This document shows positions 1 to 8,850 of a DNA stretch of 22,549 nt, one piece after another. The stretch's first letter is position 1. Each line of letters starts with the position of its first letter. Source of the DNA: DATAQC01 sp038238185. GTDB taxonomy: Bacteria > Actinomycetota > Acidimicrobiia > Acidimicrobiales > AC-14. Location: assembly GCA_038238185.1 (NCBI GenBank), contig JBBRXY010000052.1:1-22549 (forward strand). Direction: 5' to 3'. The notes beneath the pieces are model-generated. The model did no database searches. It was not told where the DNA came from and saw only the letters and a program-made list of their open reading frames with translations. The translations under genes and the position numbers were made by a program.

Positions 1-90
1 CAGGGGGCCGCTCGGGCCCGGCATCCCGCTCAGGGGGCCGCTCGGGCCCGGCATCCCGCTCAGGGGGCCGCTCGGGCCCGGCATCCCCTC
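1..90. repeat. 30-bp tandem repeat, three copies, in coding sequence
   Basis: Positions 1-30 and 31-60 are identical, and 61-87 repeat the first 27 bases before diverging. There are no spacers, so this is not a CRISPR array. On the minus strand each unit encodes GMPGPSGPLS in frame. The unit contains the palindrome CGGGCCCG. The window ends inside the array, so the true copy number is unknown and the array may be why the assembly stops here. Diverged single copies occur at 4398-4431 and 8612-8641. Confidence 0.9.
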
Positions 91-117
91 GGCGGCGGGA
101 ACCGGCGAATCGGCCAT
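1..117 (-). CDS. Partial gene downstream of efp, N-terminus only; NusB position
   Basis: An ATG at 117 (minus) shares its A with the efp stop codon (TGATG), so the gene is probably translationally coupled to efp. The frame stays open for 39 codons to the left edge, so only the N-terminus is present. It starts MADSPVPAAE and then runs into a 10-residue repeat, GMPGPSGPLS, given three times. This is a Gly/Pro/Ser-rich and probably disordered extension. In actinobacteria the gene after efp is usually nusB (antitermination factor), which makes NusB the best guess, but no NusB residue lies inside the window. The identity is inference; the coupled start and open frame are seen directly. Confidence 0.5.
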   Translation of the reverse strand, partial: MADSPVPAAEGMPGPSGPLSGMPGPSGPLSGMPGPSGPL

Positions 118-677
118 CAGATCCTGGTCAAGTACTCGCTCGTGCGGGTATCGACTTTGAGGCGGTCGCCGGTGTTCACGAACAACGGGACCGACACCAC
201 CAGGCCGGTCTCGAGCGTGGCCGGCTTGCGGGCACCGGAGACGCGGTCGCCCTGGACCCCGGGCTCGGTGGCCGTCACGGTGAGCTCGACGGAAGCCGGC
301 AGGTCGATGCCAACCACGGCGTCGCCGTACATCTGCAGGACGGCCGAGTCGCCCTCCTTCAAGAAGCTGGCGGCGTTGCCCTGGGCCGAGGTGTCGACGT
401 TGATCTGGTCGTAGGTGGCCGTGTCCATGAACACGTGGTGCTCACCTTCGCGGTACAGGTACTGCATCTCCCGCTTGTCGATGATGGCCTGCTCGAGCTT
501 CTCGTCGGCCCGGTAGGTGCGCTCGAGGACGGCACCGGTACGGACGTTCTTGATCTTCGTGCGCACGAACGCCCCCCCTTTGCCCGGCTTCACGTGCTGG
601 AACTCCACCACGGTGAACAGGCCGTCGGGAAGGTCGAGGGCCATCCCGTTCTTCAGATCGTTGGTAGAGACATTCAT
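117..677 (-). CDS. efp: Translation elongation factor P
   Basis: EF-P binds ribosomes stalled at polyproline stretches and promotes peptide bond formation. The 186-residue protein has normal length. It opens with STNDLKNGM and carries the domain I loop PGKGGAF with the tip lysine near residue 33. The OB-fold domains follow, with the family motifs TYRADEKLEQAI, REMQYLY and the C-terminal GDRLKVDTRTSEYLTR. I chose the ATG at 677, which gives the canonical MNVSTNDLKNG start; a GTG two codons upstream at 683 is possible but lies inside a hairpin stem. The gene follows pepP by 61 bp and is coupled to the next gene by TGATG. No EF-P lysine-modifying gene is seen in the window. Confidence 0.97.
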   Translation of the reverse strand: MNVSTNDLKNGMALDLPDGLFTVVEFQHVKPGKGGAFVRTKIKNVRTGAVLERTYRADEKLEQAIIDKREMQYLYREGEHHVFMDTATYDQINVDTSAQGNAASFLKEGDSAVLQMYGDAVVGIDLPASVELTVTATEPGVQGDRVSGARKPATLETGLVVSVPLFVNTGDRLKVDTRTSEYLTRI

Positions 678-679
678 GT

Positions 680-703
680 GCACACCATCTCACGATGGTG
701 TGC
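680..703 (-). promoter_or_regulatory. Perfect hairpin directly before the efp start codon
   Basis: In the transcript a perfect 10-bp stem (GCACACCATC with GATGGTGTGC) is closed by the tetraloop GTGA, which fits the stable GNRA class. The stem ends 2 nt before the efp ATG. No T-run follows, so it does not look like a Rho-independent terminator. Its position suggests a 5'UTR structure that could limit ribosome access, or a processing signal between pepP and efp. The structure is read from the sequence; its function is inference. Confidence 0.6.
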
Positions 704-738
704 CCACGAGTGCCAGCCGGAACGGCCTCCCGGGCCGT

Positions 739-1839
739 TCATGCGACGACAAGCTCCTTCGGGGCATTTGTGAGAGTCCGACATCCGTCGGCGGTGACGA
801 CGACGGTGTCCTCGATGCGGACGCCACCGTGGTCGGCCAGATAGACGCCGGGTTCGACGGTAACCACGTGACCGACCTCGAGGGTGTCGGTGGACGTGGC
901 CGACACGCGTGGAGCCTCGTGGATCTCCAGGCCCACGCCGTGCCCAGTGCCGTGCAGAAAGGCGTCGGCCCAGCCGGCATCGGCGATGACGGCGCGACAC
1001 ACGTCGTCGACGCCCTTGGCGCTGGCCCCGGCCGACACCGCGGCCACGCCGGCCCGCTGGCTCTCGGCCACCACCTCGGCCATGCGCCGGGCCGTCTCCG
1101 ACGCCGGCTCACCGACGCACAAAGTGCGGGTCATGTCGGAGCAGTAGCCGTCGACCTGGGCGCCGAAGTCGACGACCACTAGCTCGCCCGCCTCGATACG
1201 CCGGTGGGTCGGGGTGTGGTGGGGCTTGGCCCCGTTCGGACCGGAGGCGACGATGGTGTCGAACGACGGGCCGTCGGCTCCCCCGGCGCGCATGGCGACG
1301 TCGAGAGCGAGGGCGAGCTCCGACTCGGTGCACCCATCGAGCACCATCGACCGATGTTCGGCCAGGGCCACGTCGGCGATGTGCGCCGCCTCGGCCATGC
1401 GGTCGATCTCGCCGTCGTCCTTCACCCGGCGCAGACTCTCGACCAGATCGTCGGTGGGCACGAGCTCGATGTCGGCGAACCAGTCGGCGGCGAAGCGGCG
1501 GTGCTGGGCCCAGGTGACCTGTTCAGCCTCCAGGCCGAGTTGGGTCACTCCGGCGGTGACCCCGGTCACGACGTCTTTCTGCTCGGCGCTGGTCCGCCCG
1601 ACGTGGACGGCGGCGGCCACGCCGGCGCGTCCGAGCTCCTCGGTGGCCCGGTCCCCGTAACGGCCGTCGGTGACGAAGACGAGCTCGTCGCCCAGCACGA
1701 CCAGCAGCGCGGCGGAGCCGGTGAAGCCCGTGAGGTACCGGATATTGACCAGGTTGGTGATCAGGGCAGCCTGGCAACCGGCCTCGTCAAAGCGGGCCCG
1801 CAACCGCAGCGCCCGCTCGGCGACGTTCATGGTTCTCAT
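739..1839 (-). CDS. pepQ: Xaa-Pro aminopeptidase/dipeptidase, M24 family
   Basis: A cytosolic two-metal peptidase that cleaves bonds next to proline. The 366-residue protein has an N-terminal creatinase-type domain (about 10-135) and a C-terminal pita-bread domain (about 145-360). The five expected metal ligands are visible: D224 in VVVDFGAQ, D235 in GYCSDMTRT, H300 in GTGHGVGLEIHE, E329 in TVEPGVYL and E343 in GVRIEDTVV. H208 in KPHHTPT is a likely catalytic histidine. It lies upstream of efp on the same strand, as in Mycobacterium, where this locus is called pepQ; pepP is an equally reasonable name. Start at 1839 (MRTMN); an ATG three codons in is also possible. Confidence 0.93.
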   Translation of the reverse strand: MRTMNVAERALRLRARFDEAGCQAALITNLVNIRYLTGFTGSAALLVVLGDELVFVTDGRYGDRATEELGRAGVAAAVHVGRTSAEQKDVVTGVTAGVTQLGLEAEQVTWAQHRRFAADWFADIELVPTDDLVESLRRVKDDGEIDRMAEAAHIADVALAEHRSMVLDGCTESELALALDVAMRAGGADGPSFDTIVASGPNGAKPHHTPTHRRIEAGELVVVDFGAQVDGYCSDMTRTLCVGEPASETARRMAEVVAESQRAGVAAVSAGASAKGVDDVCRAVIADAGWADAFLHGTGHGVGLEIHEAPRVSATSTDTLEVGHVVTVEPGVYLADHGGVRIEDTVVVTADGCRTLTNAPKELVVA

Positions 1840-1955
1840 GGCAACGATCTTCTCACCGTTCTTGGCGCGCTCATCACGCTCCAGCGTCGGCGAGCGCGAC
1901 AGATCTTGAGGTGGTTCCTCTTCCGCCGTTGTCGCGATTTGTGCTGAAGTATCGG

Positions 1956-2327
1956 ATGGCCAGCCTTCTGAGGGAAGTCGTCATCGATTGCCGGGACCCG
2001 GGGGGGCTCGCCCGGTTCTGGGGTGAGGTGCTGGGGTGGCCGGTCGTCGACGACCCGGCCGGCTACTCCTGGACATCGTCCACCGGCGAACCCTGGGCTC
2101 CGCCACCCCTGCTCGTCTTCCAACCGGTTCCGGAACCCAAGACGGCGAAGAACCGGCTGCACCTCGACGTCAATCCATCCGGGTGCGACCAGGCCGCCGA
2201 GCTCGAGCGCCTCCTGGCCCTCGGCGCCCGTCAGGTCGACGTGGGGCAGGGTGACGCGCCGTGGTTCGTCCTCGCCGACCCCGAGGACAACGAGTTCTGT
2301 CTCCTGGGCCGCCGCGTCGACCCCTGA
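1956..2327 (+). CDS. VOC superfamily / glyoxalase-like protein
   Basis: A 123-residue single-domain protein of the vicinal oxygen chelate fold, glyoxalase-like subgroup. It begins REVVIDCRDPGGLARFW and continues with GEVLGWPVV, KNRLHLDV and the closing WFVLADPEDNEFCLL. Metal or substrate specificity cannot be read from sequence, so no reaction is assigned. I chose the ATG at 1956, which places the conserved VVIDCRDP segment at residue 8; the frame stays open upstream to 1911 without family similarity. It is the only plus-strand gene between aroQ and pepQ. It is divergent from pepQ across a 116-bp gap, in which I see no clear promoter, and convergent with aroQ 18 bp away. It looks like an insertion into an otherwise conserved minus-strand gene run. 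Confidence 0.85.
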   Translation: MASLLREVVIDCRDPGGLARFWGEVLGWPVVDDPAGYSWTSSTGEPWAPPPLLVFQPVPEPKTAKNRLHLDVNPSGCDQAAELERLLALGARQVDVGQGDAPWFVLADPEDNEFCLLGRRVDP

Positions 2328-2345
2328 CGCCGGCAACCCTTCGCG

Positions 2346-2786
2346 TCACCTCAGCAGCTGTGCCACTGCGGTGATGGCCAACTCGTAGCCCAGGCCGCCC
2401 AGGCCGCTGATGGTGCCGGTGGCCACCGGTGCCACCACCGACGTGTGACGCCAGGGCTCCCGAGCCTCGGGGTTGGACAGATGGACCTCGATGACCGGTC
2501 CTTCGAACGCCGCCAGGGCGTCGTGCAGGGACCAGCCGTAATGGGTAAGGGCGGCGGCGTTGATCACGATGGCGGCCGCCCGGCCCCGTGCTCCGTGCAC
2601 GGCCTCGACGAGAACGCCCTCGTGGTCGGACTGCAGGTGCTCGACGGCCAGACCATGCGCCTCGGCCGTGCGGCGGGCACGGTCGACGTGGTCGGCGAGG
2701 GTGTCCGTGCCGTAGATCAACGGCTCGCGCTCGCCCAGCAACCCGAGATTGGGACCCGACAACAACAACACAAGCGGTCCCCTCAT
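2346..2786 (-). CDS. aroQ: 3-dehydroquinate dehydratase, type II
   Basis: Converts 3-dehydroquinate to 3-dehydroshikimate, step three of the shikimate pathway. The 146 residues match the compact dodecameric type II family. Motifs: LSGPNLGLLGEREPLIYG with R20 and catalytic Y25, QSDHEGVLVE (51-60), INAAALTHYGWSLHDAL (75-91), EVHLSNPEAREPWRH (100-114) with catalytic H102, and ISGLGGLGYELA near the end. The canonical NPGAYTH is NAAALTH here, a modest change that keeps N76 and H82. It lies 37 bp downstream of aroKB on the same strand. The actinobacterial block names this gene aroD or aroQ; the sequence is clearly type II. Confidence 0.96.
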   Translation of the reverse strand: MRGPLVLLLSGPNLGLLGEREPLIYGTDTLADHVDRARRTAEAHGLAVEHLQSDHEGVLVEAVHGARGRAAAIVINAAALTHYGWSLHDALAAFEGPVIEVHLSNPEAREPWRHTSVVAPVATGTISGLGGLGYELAITAVAQLLR

Positions 2787-2823
2787 GATGCGGGACCGGT
2801 CACGGGACAGGACCCGACGAGGC

Positions 2824-4452
2824 TCACGAGCGCATCTCGGCCAGGGTGGCTTCCAGGTCGGCGCGGGCGATGCCCGTCACCACCTCCGGGCCACCGGGAC
2901 CATCGAGGACCAGGGTGAAGCCGGCGATGGCCTTCTTGTCGCGAGCCATGAGAGCGACCAGCTCCGCTTCGTCGGTTCCCGCGGGCACGGTCGAGGGCAG
3001 GCCGTAGCCCCCGACTACCTCGAGGTGCTCGGTCACCCTGTCGTCGTCGATGCGGCCGAGGCGGCGGCTCAACCTGGCGGCGAACACCAGCCCGATGGCA
3101 ACGGCCTCGCCGTGACGCAACCCGTAGCGACCGGCCGTCTCCAGCGCGTGGGCCAACGTGTGGCCGTAGTTCAGGATCGCCCGACTCGAGCCACTCCCCA
3201 TCGCCGAGGGGTCCTCCCGCTCGTCTGCCGACACGAATGCGGCCTTGATGGCCACGCAGCGGGCCACCCGCTCGGTGAGGGAGAGCCCACTCAAGTTCAG
3301 ATCATCGTTCAGGAAGTGGTACTTGGCCATCTCCCCCAGGCCGCTGCGGTACTCGTCGGGGGGCAGGGTCTCCAGCACCTCGGTGTCGCACAGCACCGCC
3401 GCCGGCTGCCAGAACGCGCCCACCAGGTTCTTGCCCTCGAGGAGGTTCACGCCGGTCTTGCCCCCGATGGCCGCGTCGACCTGGGCCAGCAGCGACGTGG
3501 CCACGTGCACGACGGCCACGCCCCGGTGGTAGAGGGCGGCGGCCAGACCGACGGTGTCGGTGACCATGCCCCCGCCGACGGCCACGACCACGTCGGTGCG
3601 GGTGAGGCCGAAGCGGGCGAAGTGGCGGCACAGGTCCTCCACCGTCTCCAGCGACTTGGACTTCTCGCCCTCCCCCACGAAGAACGTGCGCTGCTCCACG
3701 CCCGCGTCGACGGTGACACCGATCCCGGCCTGGGTGACGACCGCGGCCCGCACCGCACCCACGGGGATGACCTCGAGCAGGCGATGGCGGGCCCCGGGGC
3801 CCACCAGCACCGGGTACGAGCGCTCCCCCAGTCCGACGGTGAGGCGCAACAGCCCTCCGTCGGCGACCGCCGGCTCCTGGTCCGCCAGGCCGGCGACGGC
3901 CTTGTCGACCCGGGCGACGATCTCGTCGGCATCGAGGTCGTCGATGTCGATGGTGACGTCGGCAACCTCGGCATAGAGAGCGGCTCGATCGACGACCAGG
4001 CGGGCCAGGACACCGGACGGGTCGTCGTCGAGAAGGGGTCGGTGGCCGCCACTCCCCACCCGCGCCGCCAGTGTCTCCGGCTTCGCCCGCAACCACACCA
4101 CCGGGCCCGTCCGGCCCAACGCCGAGCGGTTGACGGCGTCGAGCACCACACCGCCGGCGGCGGCCACGACGGCCGGGCGCTCGTGGGCCAGAGCGGCGGC
4201 AAGCACCGCCGACTCCATGCGCCGGAACGCCGGTTCGCCGTCGGCGGCCCAGATCTCGGCGACGGTGCGACCGGTCCGAGCCTCGATCTGGGCGTCGCTG
4301 TCGACGAAGTCCCATCCGCGCTGGCGCGCCAACGCCTGGCCGACCGTGGTCTTCCCCACTCCCATCATCCCCACCAGGACGATCCGGTCGGGGCCGTCAT
4401 CCGGCTCAGGGGGCCACTCGGGCCCGACGTCAGAGCCCGGCGACGAAGCCAT
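2824..4452 (-). CDS. aroKB: Bifunctional shikimate kinase / 3-dehydroquinate synthase
   Basis: One 542-residue chain carries two shikimate-pathway enzymes. Residues about 22-185 are shikimate kinase: P-loop GMMGVGKTT (28-36), DSD at 51-53, the glycine pair GGV (100-102) and RPLL (138-141). Residues about 200-540 are 3-dehydroquinate synthase: NAD-binding AVGGGMVTDTVG (291-302), GGKTGVN (330-336), RSGLGEMAKY with metal ligand E374, NYGHTLAHALE with H431, and HGEAVAIG with H447. No stop or frameshift separates the halves, so the fusion looks genuine; in many actinobacteria aroK and aroB are separate neighbours. The first 22 residues are a Pro/Glu-rich extension encoded partly by a copy of the 30-bp repeat. 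The start overlaps the aroC end by 23 nt. Confidence 0.96.
   Translation of the reverse strand: MASSPGSDVGPEWPPEPDDGPDRIVLVGMMGVGKTTVGQALARQRGWDFVDSDAQIEARTGRTVAEIWAADGEPAFRRMESAVLAAALAHERPAVVAAAGGVVLDAVNRSALGRTGPVVWLRAKPETLAARVGSGGHRPLLDDDPSGVLARLVVDRAALYAEVADVTIDIDDLDADEIVARVDKAVAGLADQEPAVADGGLLRLTVGLGERSYPVLVGPGARHRLLEVIPVGAVRAAVVTQAGIGVTVDAGVEQRTFFVGEGEKSKSLETVEDLCRHFARFGLTRTDVVVAVGGGMVTDTVGLAAALYHRGVAVVHVATSLLAQVDAAIGGKTGVNLLEGKNLVGAFWQPAAVLCDTEVLETLPPDEYRSGLGEMAKYHFLNDDLNLSGLSLTERVARCVAIKAAFVSADEREDPSAMGSGSSRAILNYGHTLAHALETAGRYGLRHGEAVAIGLVFAARLSRRLGRIDDDRVTEHLEVVGGYGLPSTVPAGTDEAELVALMARDKKAIAGFTLVLDGPGGPEVVTGIARADLEATLAEMRS
4398..4431 (-). repeat. Diverged copy of the 30-bp repeat at the aroC/aroKB junction
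   Basis: The 34 bases 4398-4431 match the left-edge repeat array at 30 of 34 positions by eye. They begin inside the aroC stop codon and run into the 5' end of aroKB, in the same orientation relative to transcription as the copies at 1-90. They are read in another frame here and encode GPEWPPEPD rather than GPSGPLSGM. Confidence 0.65.
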
Positions 4453-5581
4453 CGCGGTTCCGGACGACCTCGTCGACGGAGTCGCCGCCGAACTTTCGCA
4501 GTGCCTCCGTCGCCAGGGTGACGGCCATTTCCGTCTCGGCCACCACGCCCATCGCCGGCACGGCGGTGACGTCGGTGCGCTCCTTGAACGACACCACCTC
4601 CTCCTTGGTAACGGTGTCGACGGTCTTGAGCACGGGCCGGTTGAGGGTGGACAACGGCTTCATGGCCACCCGGGCCATCATCAGGCCGCCGGTGGACATG
4701 CCCCCCTCGATCCCGCCGGCGTGGATCGTGGCGCGGCGGTAGACGCCCTCGCCGGCATCCCAGGAGATGGGGTCGTGGGCATCGGATCCGCGCCGGGCAG
4801 CCACCTCGAACCCCTCGCCGATTTCCACCGCCTTGACCGCGGGGATGCTGAGGAAGGCCTGGCCGAGCAGGCCGTCGAGGCGGCGGTCCCAGTGGACATG
4901 GCTCCCCAGCCCGACCGGCACGTTGTAGGCCAGCACCTCGACCACGCCTCCGAGAGAATCACCGTCACGAGCGGCCGCCTTGATCTCCTCGACCATGGCC
5001 GCCTCCGCTTCGGCGTCGAGGCAGCGCACGGCCGATGCGTCGATGCGTTCCAGGTCGGCCGGTCCGGGGCGGGCGGTGGCCTTCGACACGACCGGCCCGA
5101 GGGCCACGACGTGGGAGAGGATCTGGACGTCGAGACGCGCCAGCAGGGCTTTGGCCACGGCGCCGGCTGCCACCCGGGCCGCCGTCTCGCGAGCCGAGGC
5201 CCGCTCCAGCACGTCGCGCGCGTCGGACAAGCCGTACTTCTGCATCCCGGCCAGGTCGGCGTGGCCGGGGCGGGGGCGGGTGAGGGGCTTCTCCGTGTGC
5301 CCCGGCCCCGGGTCCATCTCCTGCTCCCACTTGGGCCACTCGGTGTTGGCGATCTCGATGGCCACGGGCGAGCCGAGGGTGCGGCCGTGGCGGACACCGC
5401 CGAGCAGGGTCAGCTCGTCACGTTCGAAGCGCATGCGGGGACCACGGCCGTACCCCAGCCGACGCCGGGCCAACTCGCCCTGGATCTCCTCGACGGTGAT
5501 GTCGAGGCCGGCGGGGAGGCCCTCGATGATGACGACGAGGGCTTTCCCGTGGGATTCGCCGGCGGTGAGGAATCGAAGCAC
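4430..5581 (-). CDS. aroC: Chorismate synthase
   Basis: Converts EPSP to chorismate, the last step of the common aromatic pathway, using reduced FMN. The 383-residue protein shows the signature GESHGKAL (8-15) with H11, RRRLGYGRGPRM (39-50) with the phosphate-binding arginines, RPRPGHADLAGMQKYG (102-117), RASARETAARVAAG (127-140) and the C-terminal GGIEGGMSTGG. Start is GTG at 5581, giving the canonical MLRFLTAGESHG. A TAGATT hexamer lies 6 nt before this GTG, so aroC probably has its own leaderless promoter despite following ramB by only 38 bp. It begins the aroC-aroKB-aroQ run. Confidence 0.97.
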   Translation of the reverse strand: MLRFLTAGESHGKALVVIIEGLPAGLDITVEEIQGELARRRLGYGRGPRMRFERDELTLLGGVRHGRTLGSPVAIEIANTEWPKWEQEMDPGPGHTEKPLTRPRPGHADLAGMQKYGLSDARDVLERASARETAARVAAGAVAKALLARLDVQILSHVVALGPVVSKATARPGPADLERIDASAVRCLDAEAEAAMVEEIKAAARDGDSLGGVVEVLAYNVPVGLGSHVHWDRRLDGLLGQAFLSIPAVKAVEIGEGFEVAARRGSDAHDPISWDAGEGVYRRATIHAGGIEGGMSTGGLMMARVAMKPLSTLNRPVLKTVDTVTKEEVVSFKERTDVTAVPAMGVVAETEMAVTLATEALRKFGGDSVDEVVRNRDGFVAGL

Positions 5582-5587
5582 GGCTTC

Positions 5588-5593
5588 AATCTA
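5588..5593 (-). promoter_or_regulatory. Putative -10 box of aroC, leaderless arrangement
   Basis: TAGATT on the minus strand is followed by six bases (GAAGCC) and the GTG start of aroC. Actinobacterial leaderless promoters place TAnnnT about 6-7 nt before the first transcribed base, which is then the start codon. The spacer GAAGCC is identical to that before the MauE-like gene at 18861. No clear Shine-Dalgarno sequence competes. Confidence 0.5.
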
Positions 5594-5619
5594 CGCCGGG
5601 GCGCGTGATCACCAAGGCG

Positions 5620-7074
5620 TCATTGCCGGGGCGGCCGGGGGACGTGGCGGTCGAGGAAGTCGTAGACCTCGCTGAGGTCGAGGCCGGCGAAGGCGCCGGC
5701 GGGGACGGTGGCGAGCACATGGCTGTGCACGCGCGCGGACGGCCACGCTTTGCCGTCCCACCGGGAGGCGACCTCGAGCGGCGGGCGTCGACAGCATTCG
5801 CCGTCGGGGCAGGCCGACACCGATCGCTGCGCCGTGGTGGAACCCCGGAAGTAGTGGGCGTCGGCCGCCCGGGCCCCGATGGTGAGGCCCTCGTGGGGCT
5901 GGCGGTCGACCTCGACGTAGGTGGTGCACCAGAACTCGCCAGCCGGGGTGTCGGTGTACTGGGCGTAGTCGGCGAACTTGTCGCCGGACCCGAACGCCCG
6001 CCGGGCGCCCCACTGCCGGCACACCCGCTGGCCCTCGATGACGCCGATGGCGTCGGTGGGGAACGGCACGCCGTCGTTCTCGTAGGCCTTCCAGATGACC
6101 CCCTCGTCGTCGGCCCGCAGGAAGTGCATCCCTAGCCCGAAATGGTGCGTCGCCAGGTTGGTGAGGCGGTGGGCCGCCATCTCGTAGGACACGTAGAAGA
6201 CCTGCTTGAGGTCCTCCACGGAGATGTCGCCCTCCCGGCGGGCATTGGCCATCAGCTCGACCGCCGGCCCCTCGGGCGCCAGCACCGCGCCGGCGAAGTA
6301 GCTGGCCTCGACGCGCTGTCGGAGGAAGTCGCCGAAGCTGGTGGGATCGGCATGGCCCAGGGCGAAGTGCCCGAGGGTCTGGAGGATGACCGAGCGGGCG
6401 GCGCGGGTCGGCAGGGCGTTCCGCTGGTGGATGTAGATCCGGTGGTTGACCAGATCGGTGACCGAATCGACCGAGGCCGACAGGTCCTGGACCCGGTGCA
6501 GGCTGAAGCCGAAGTGAGCCACGAGGTCGGTGAGCACCCCCTCGGCCACGGCACCACCGCTGTGGCCGACGGCGGCGAGGGCGTCGGTGGCGGCTCGCTC
6601 GATGTCGGGGAAGTAGTTGTCGCTGGCCCGCATGTCGGCCCGCAGCTCGGCGTTGGCCTGCCGGGCCTCCTCGGGCGTGGCCCCGGCCGGCTGCGACCGG
6701 GCCTGGAGCGCCCCGAACAACGTGAGGACGTGCTCGATGACGTCGTCGGGCACCCGCGCCGACGGCTTCAGCCACGGCAGCCGCAGCTCCTGGTACAGGG
6801 GGTCGGCCTGCGCCCGCGCCAGGTCGAGCTCGAGGCCCGCTCGGCGGGTCGGCGGCTCGCCGGCCAAGAGCTCGGCGGGGGCGACTTCCAGGGCGACGGC
6901 CAGGGCGTCCACGAACGACATCCGGGCCTCGCGGTGGCCGTTCTCGACCAGCGAGAGGTAGGACCCGGCCTTGCCCACCCGCTCCCCCAGGGCGTCGAGG
7001 GTGAGCCCCTTCGCCCGGCGCAGGTGGCGCAGGCGTTGGCCGAAGACAAACGGATCGAGCGTGGGGGTCGGCAT
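5620..7074 (-). CDS. ramB: RamB-family regulator of acetate/glyoxylate metabolism
   Basis: A 484-residue DNA-binding regulator of the short-chain fatty acyl regulator family. In Corynebacterium and Mycobacterium RamB controls acetate and glyoxylate-shunt genes. Residues about 10-68 form an XRE-type helix-turn-helix (FGQRLRHLRRAKGLTLDALG, SYLSLVENGHREA). The middle (about 175-330) is ImmA/IrrE-like, but the usual HExxH is degraded to QTLGH (232-236), so protease activity is unlikely. The C-terminal part has conserved cysteines, including CPDGECCRRPP (422-432), as is typical of the family. It is divergent from aceB, the expected target, which strongly supports the name. Start is ATG at 7074. 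Confidence 0.92.
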   Translation of the reverse strand: MPTPTLDPFVFGQRLRHLRRAKGLTLDALGERVGKAGSYLSLVENGHREARMSFVDALAVALEVAPAELLAGEPPTRRAGLELDLARAQADPLYQELRLPWLKPSARVPDDVIEHVLTLFGALQARSQPAGATPEEARQANAELRADMRASDNYFPDIERAATDALAAVGHSGGAVAEGVLTDLVAHFGFSLHRVQDLSASVDSVTDLVNHRIYIHQRNALPTRAARSVILQTLGHFALGHADPTSFGDFLRQRVEASYFAGAVLAPEGPAVELMANARREGDISVEDLKQVFYVSYEMAAHRLTNLATHHFGLGMHFLRADDEGVIWKAYENDGVPFPTDAIGVIEGQRVCRQWGARRAFGSGDKFADYAQYTDTPAGEFWCTTYVEVDRQPHEGLTIGARAADAHYFRGSTTAQRSVSACPDGECCRRPPLEVASRWDGKAWPSARVHSHVLATVPAGAFAGLDLSEVYDFLDRHVPRPPRQ

Positions 7075-7104
7075 GAAATTCTCGGTGAATCCTCCGTTTC
7101 GCGT

Positions 7105-7120
7105 AAGTTTTCAAAAGTTT
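7105..7120. promoter_or_regulatory. Candidate RamB operator in the ramB-aceB intergenic region
   Basis: An AT-rich island in GC-rich DNA. AAGTTT occurs twice with its starts exactly 10 bp apart (7105 and 7115), around TTTTCAAAA. On the minus strand it reads AAACTTTTGAAAACTT, close to corynebacterial RamB boxes as I recall them (AAACTTTGCAAA-like). It lies between the divergent ramB and aceB starts, where both could be controlled. I cannot place the -10/-35 boxes of either gene with confidence; nothing else is recognisable in the 142-bp gap except the aceB ribosome site. Confidence 0.5.
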
Positions 7121-7207
7121 AACTCACTGCGCCAGCGCGAAGTATGGCCAACTGCGGAAATGAAAGGTTCTTGCCACTGCCAGGTCACCGCATGCCAGCC
7201 AACCCAT

Positions 7208-7212
7208 GGAGG
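7208..7212 (+). promoter_or_regulatory. Ribosome binding site of aceB
   Basis: GGAGG lies 4 nt before the ATG at 7217. It decides the aceB start, since the same frame is open upstream to 6971 through the ramB promoter and coding region. Confidence 0.8.
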
Positions 7213-7216
7213 CCTC

Positions 7217-8836
<1,620 letters not shown>

Positions 8837-8850
8837 ACGCCGACCCGCTG

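Noticed and set aside
1..90. CRISPR array
   Set aside because: Units follow each other directly without spacers, and they lie in an open reading frame.
2749..4521. 590-codon plus-strand ORF
   Set aside because: It is the antisense shadow of aroKB; the composition is Gly/His/Arg-biased with no family motif, while the minus strand has all catalytic residues.
4130..5608. 492-codon plus-strand ORF
   Set aside because: Antisense shadow of aroC and the aroKB start; no recognisable domain.
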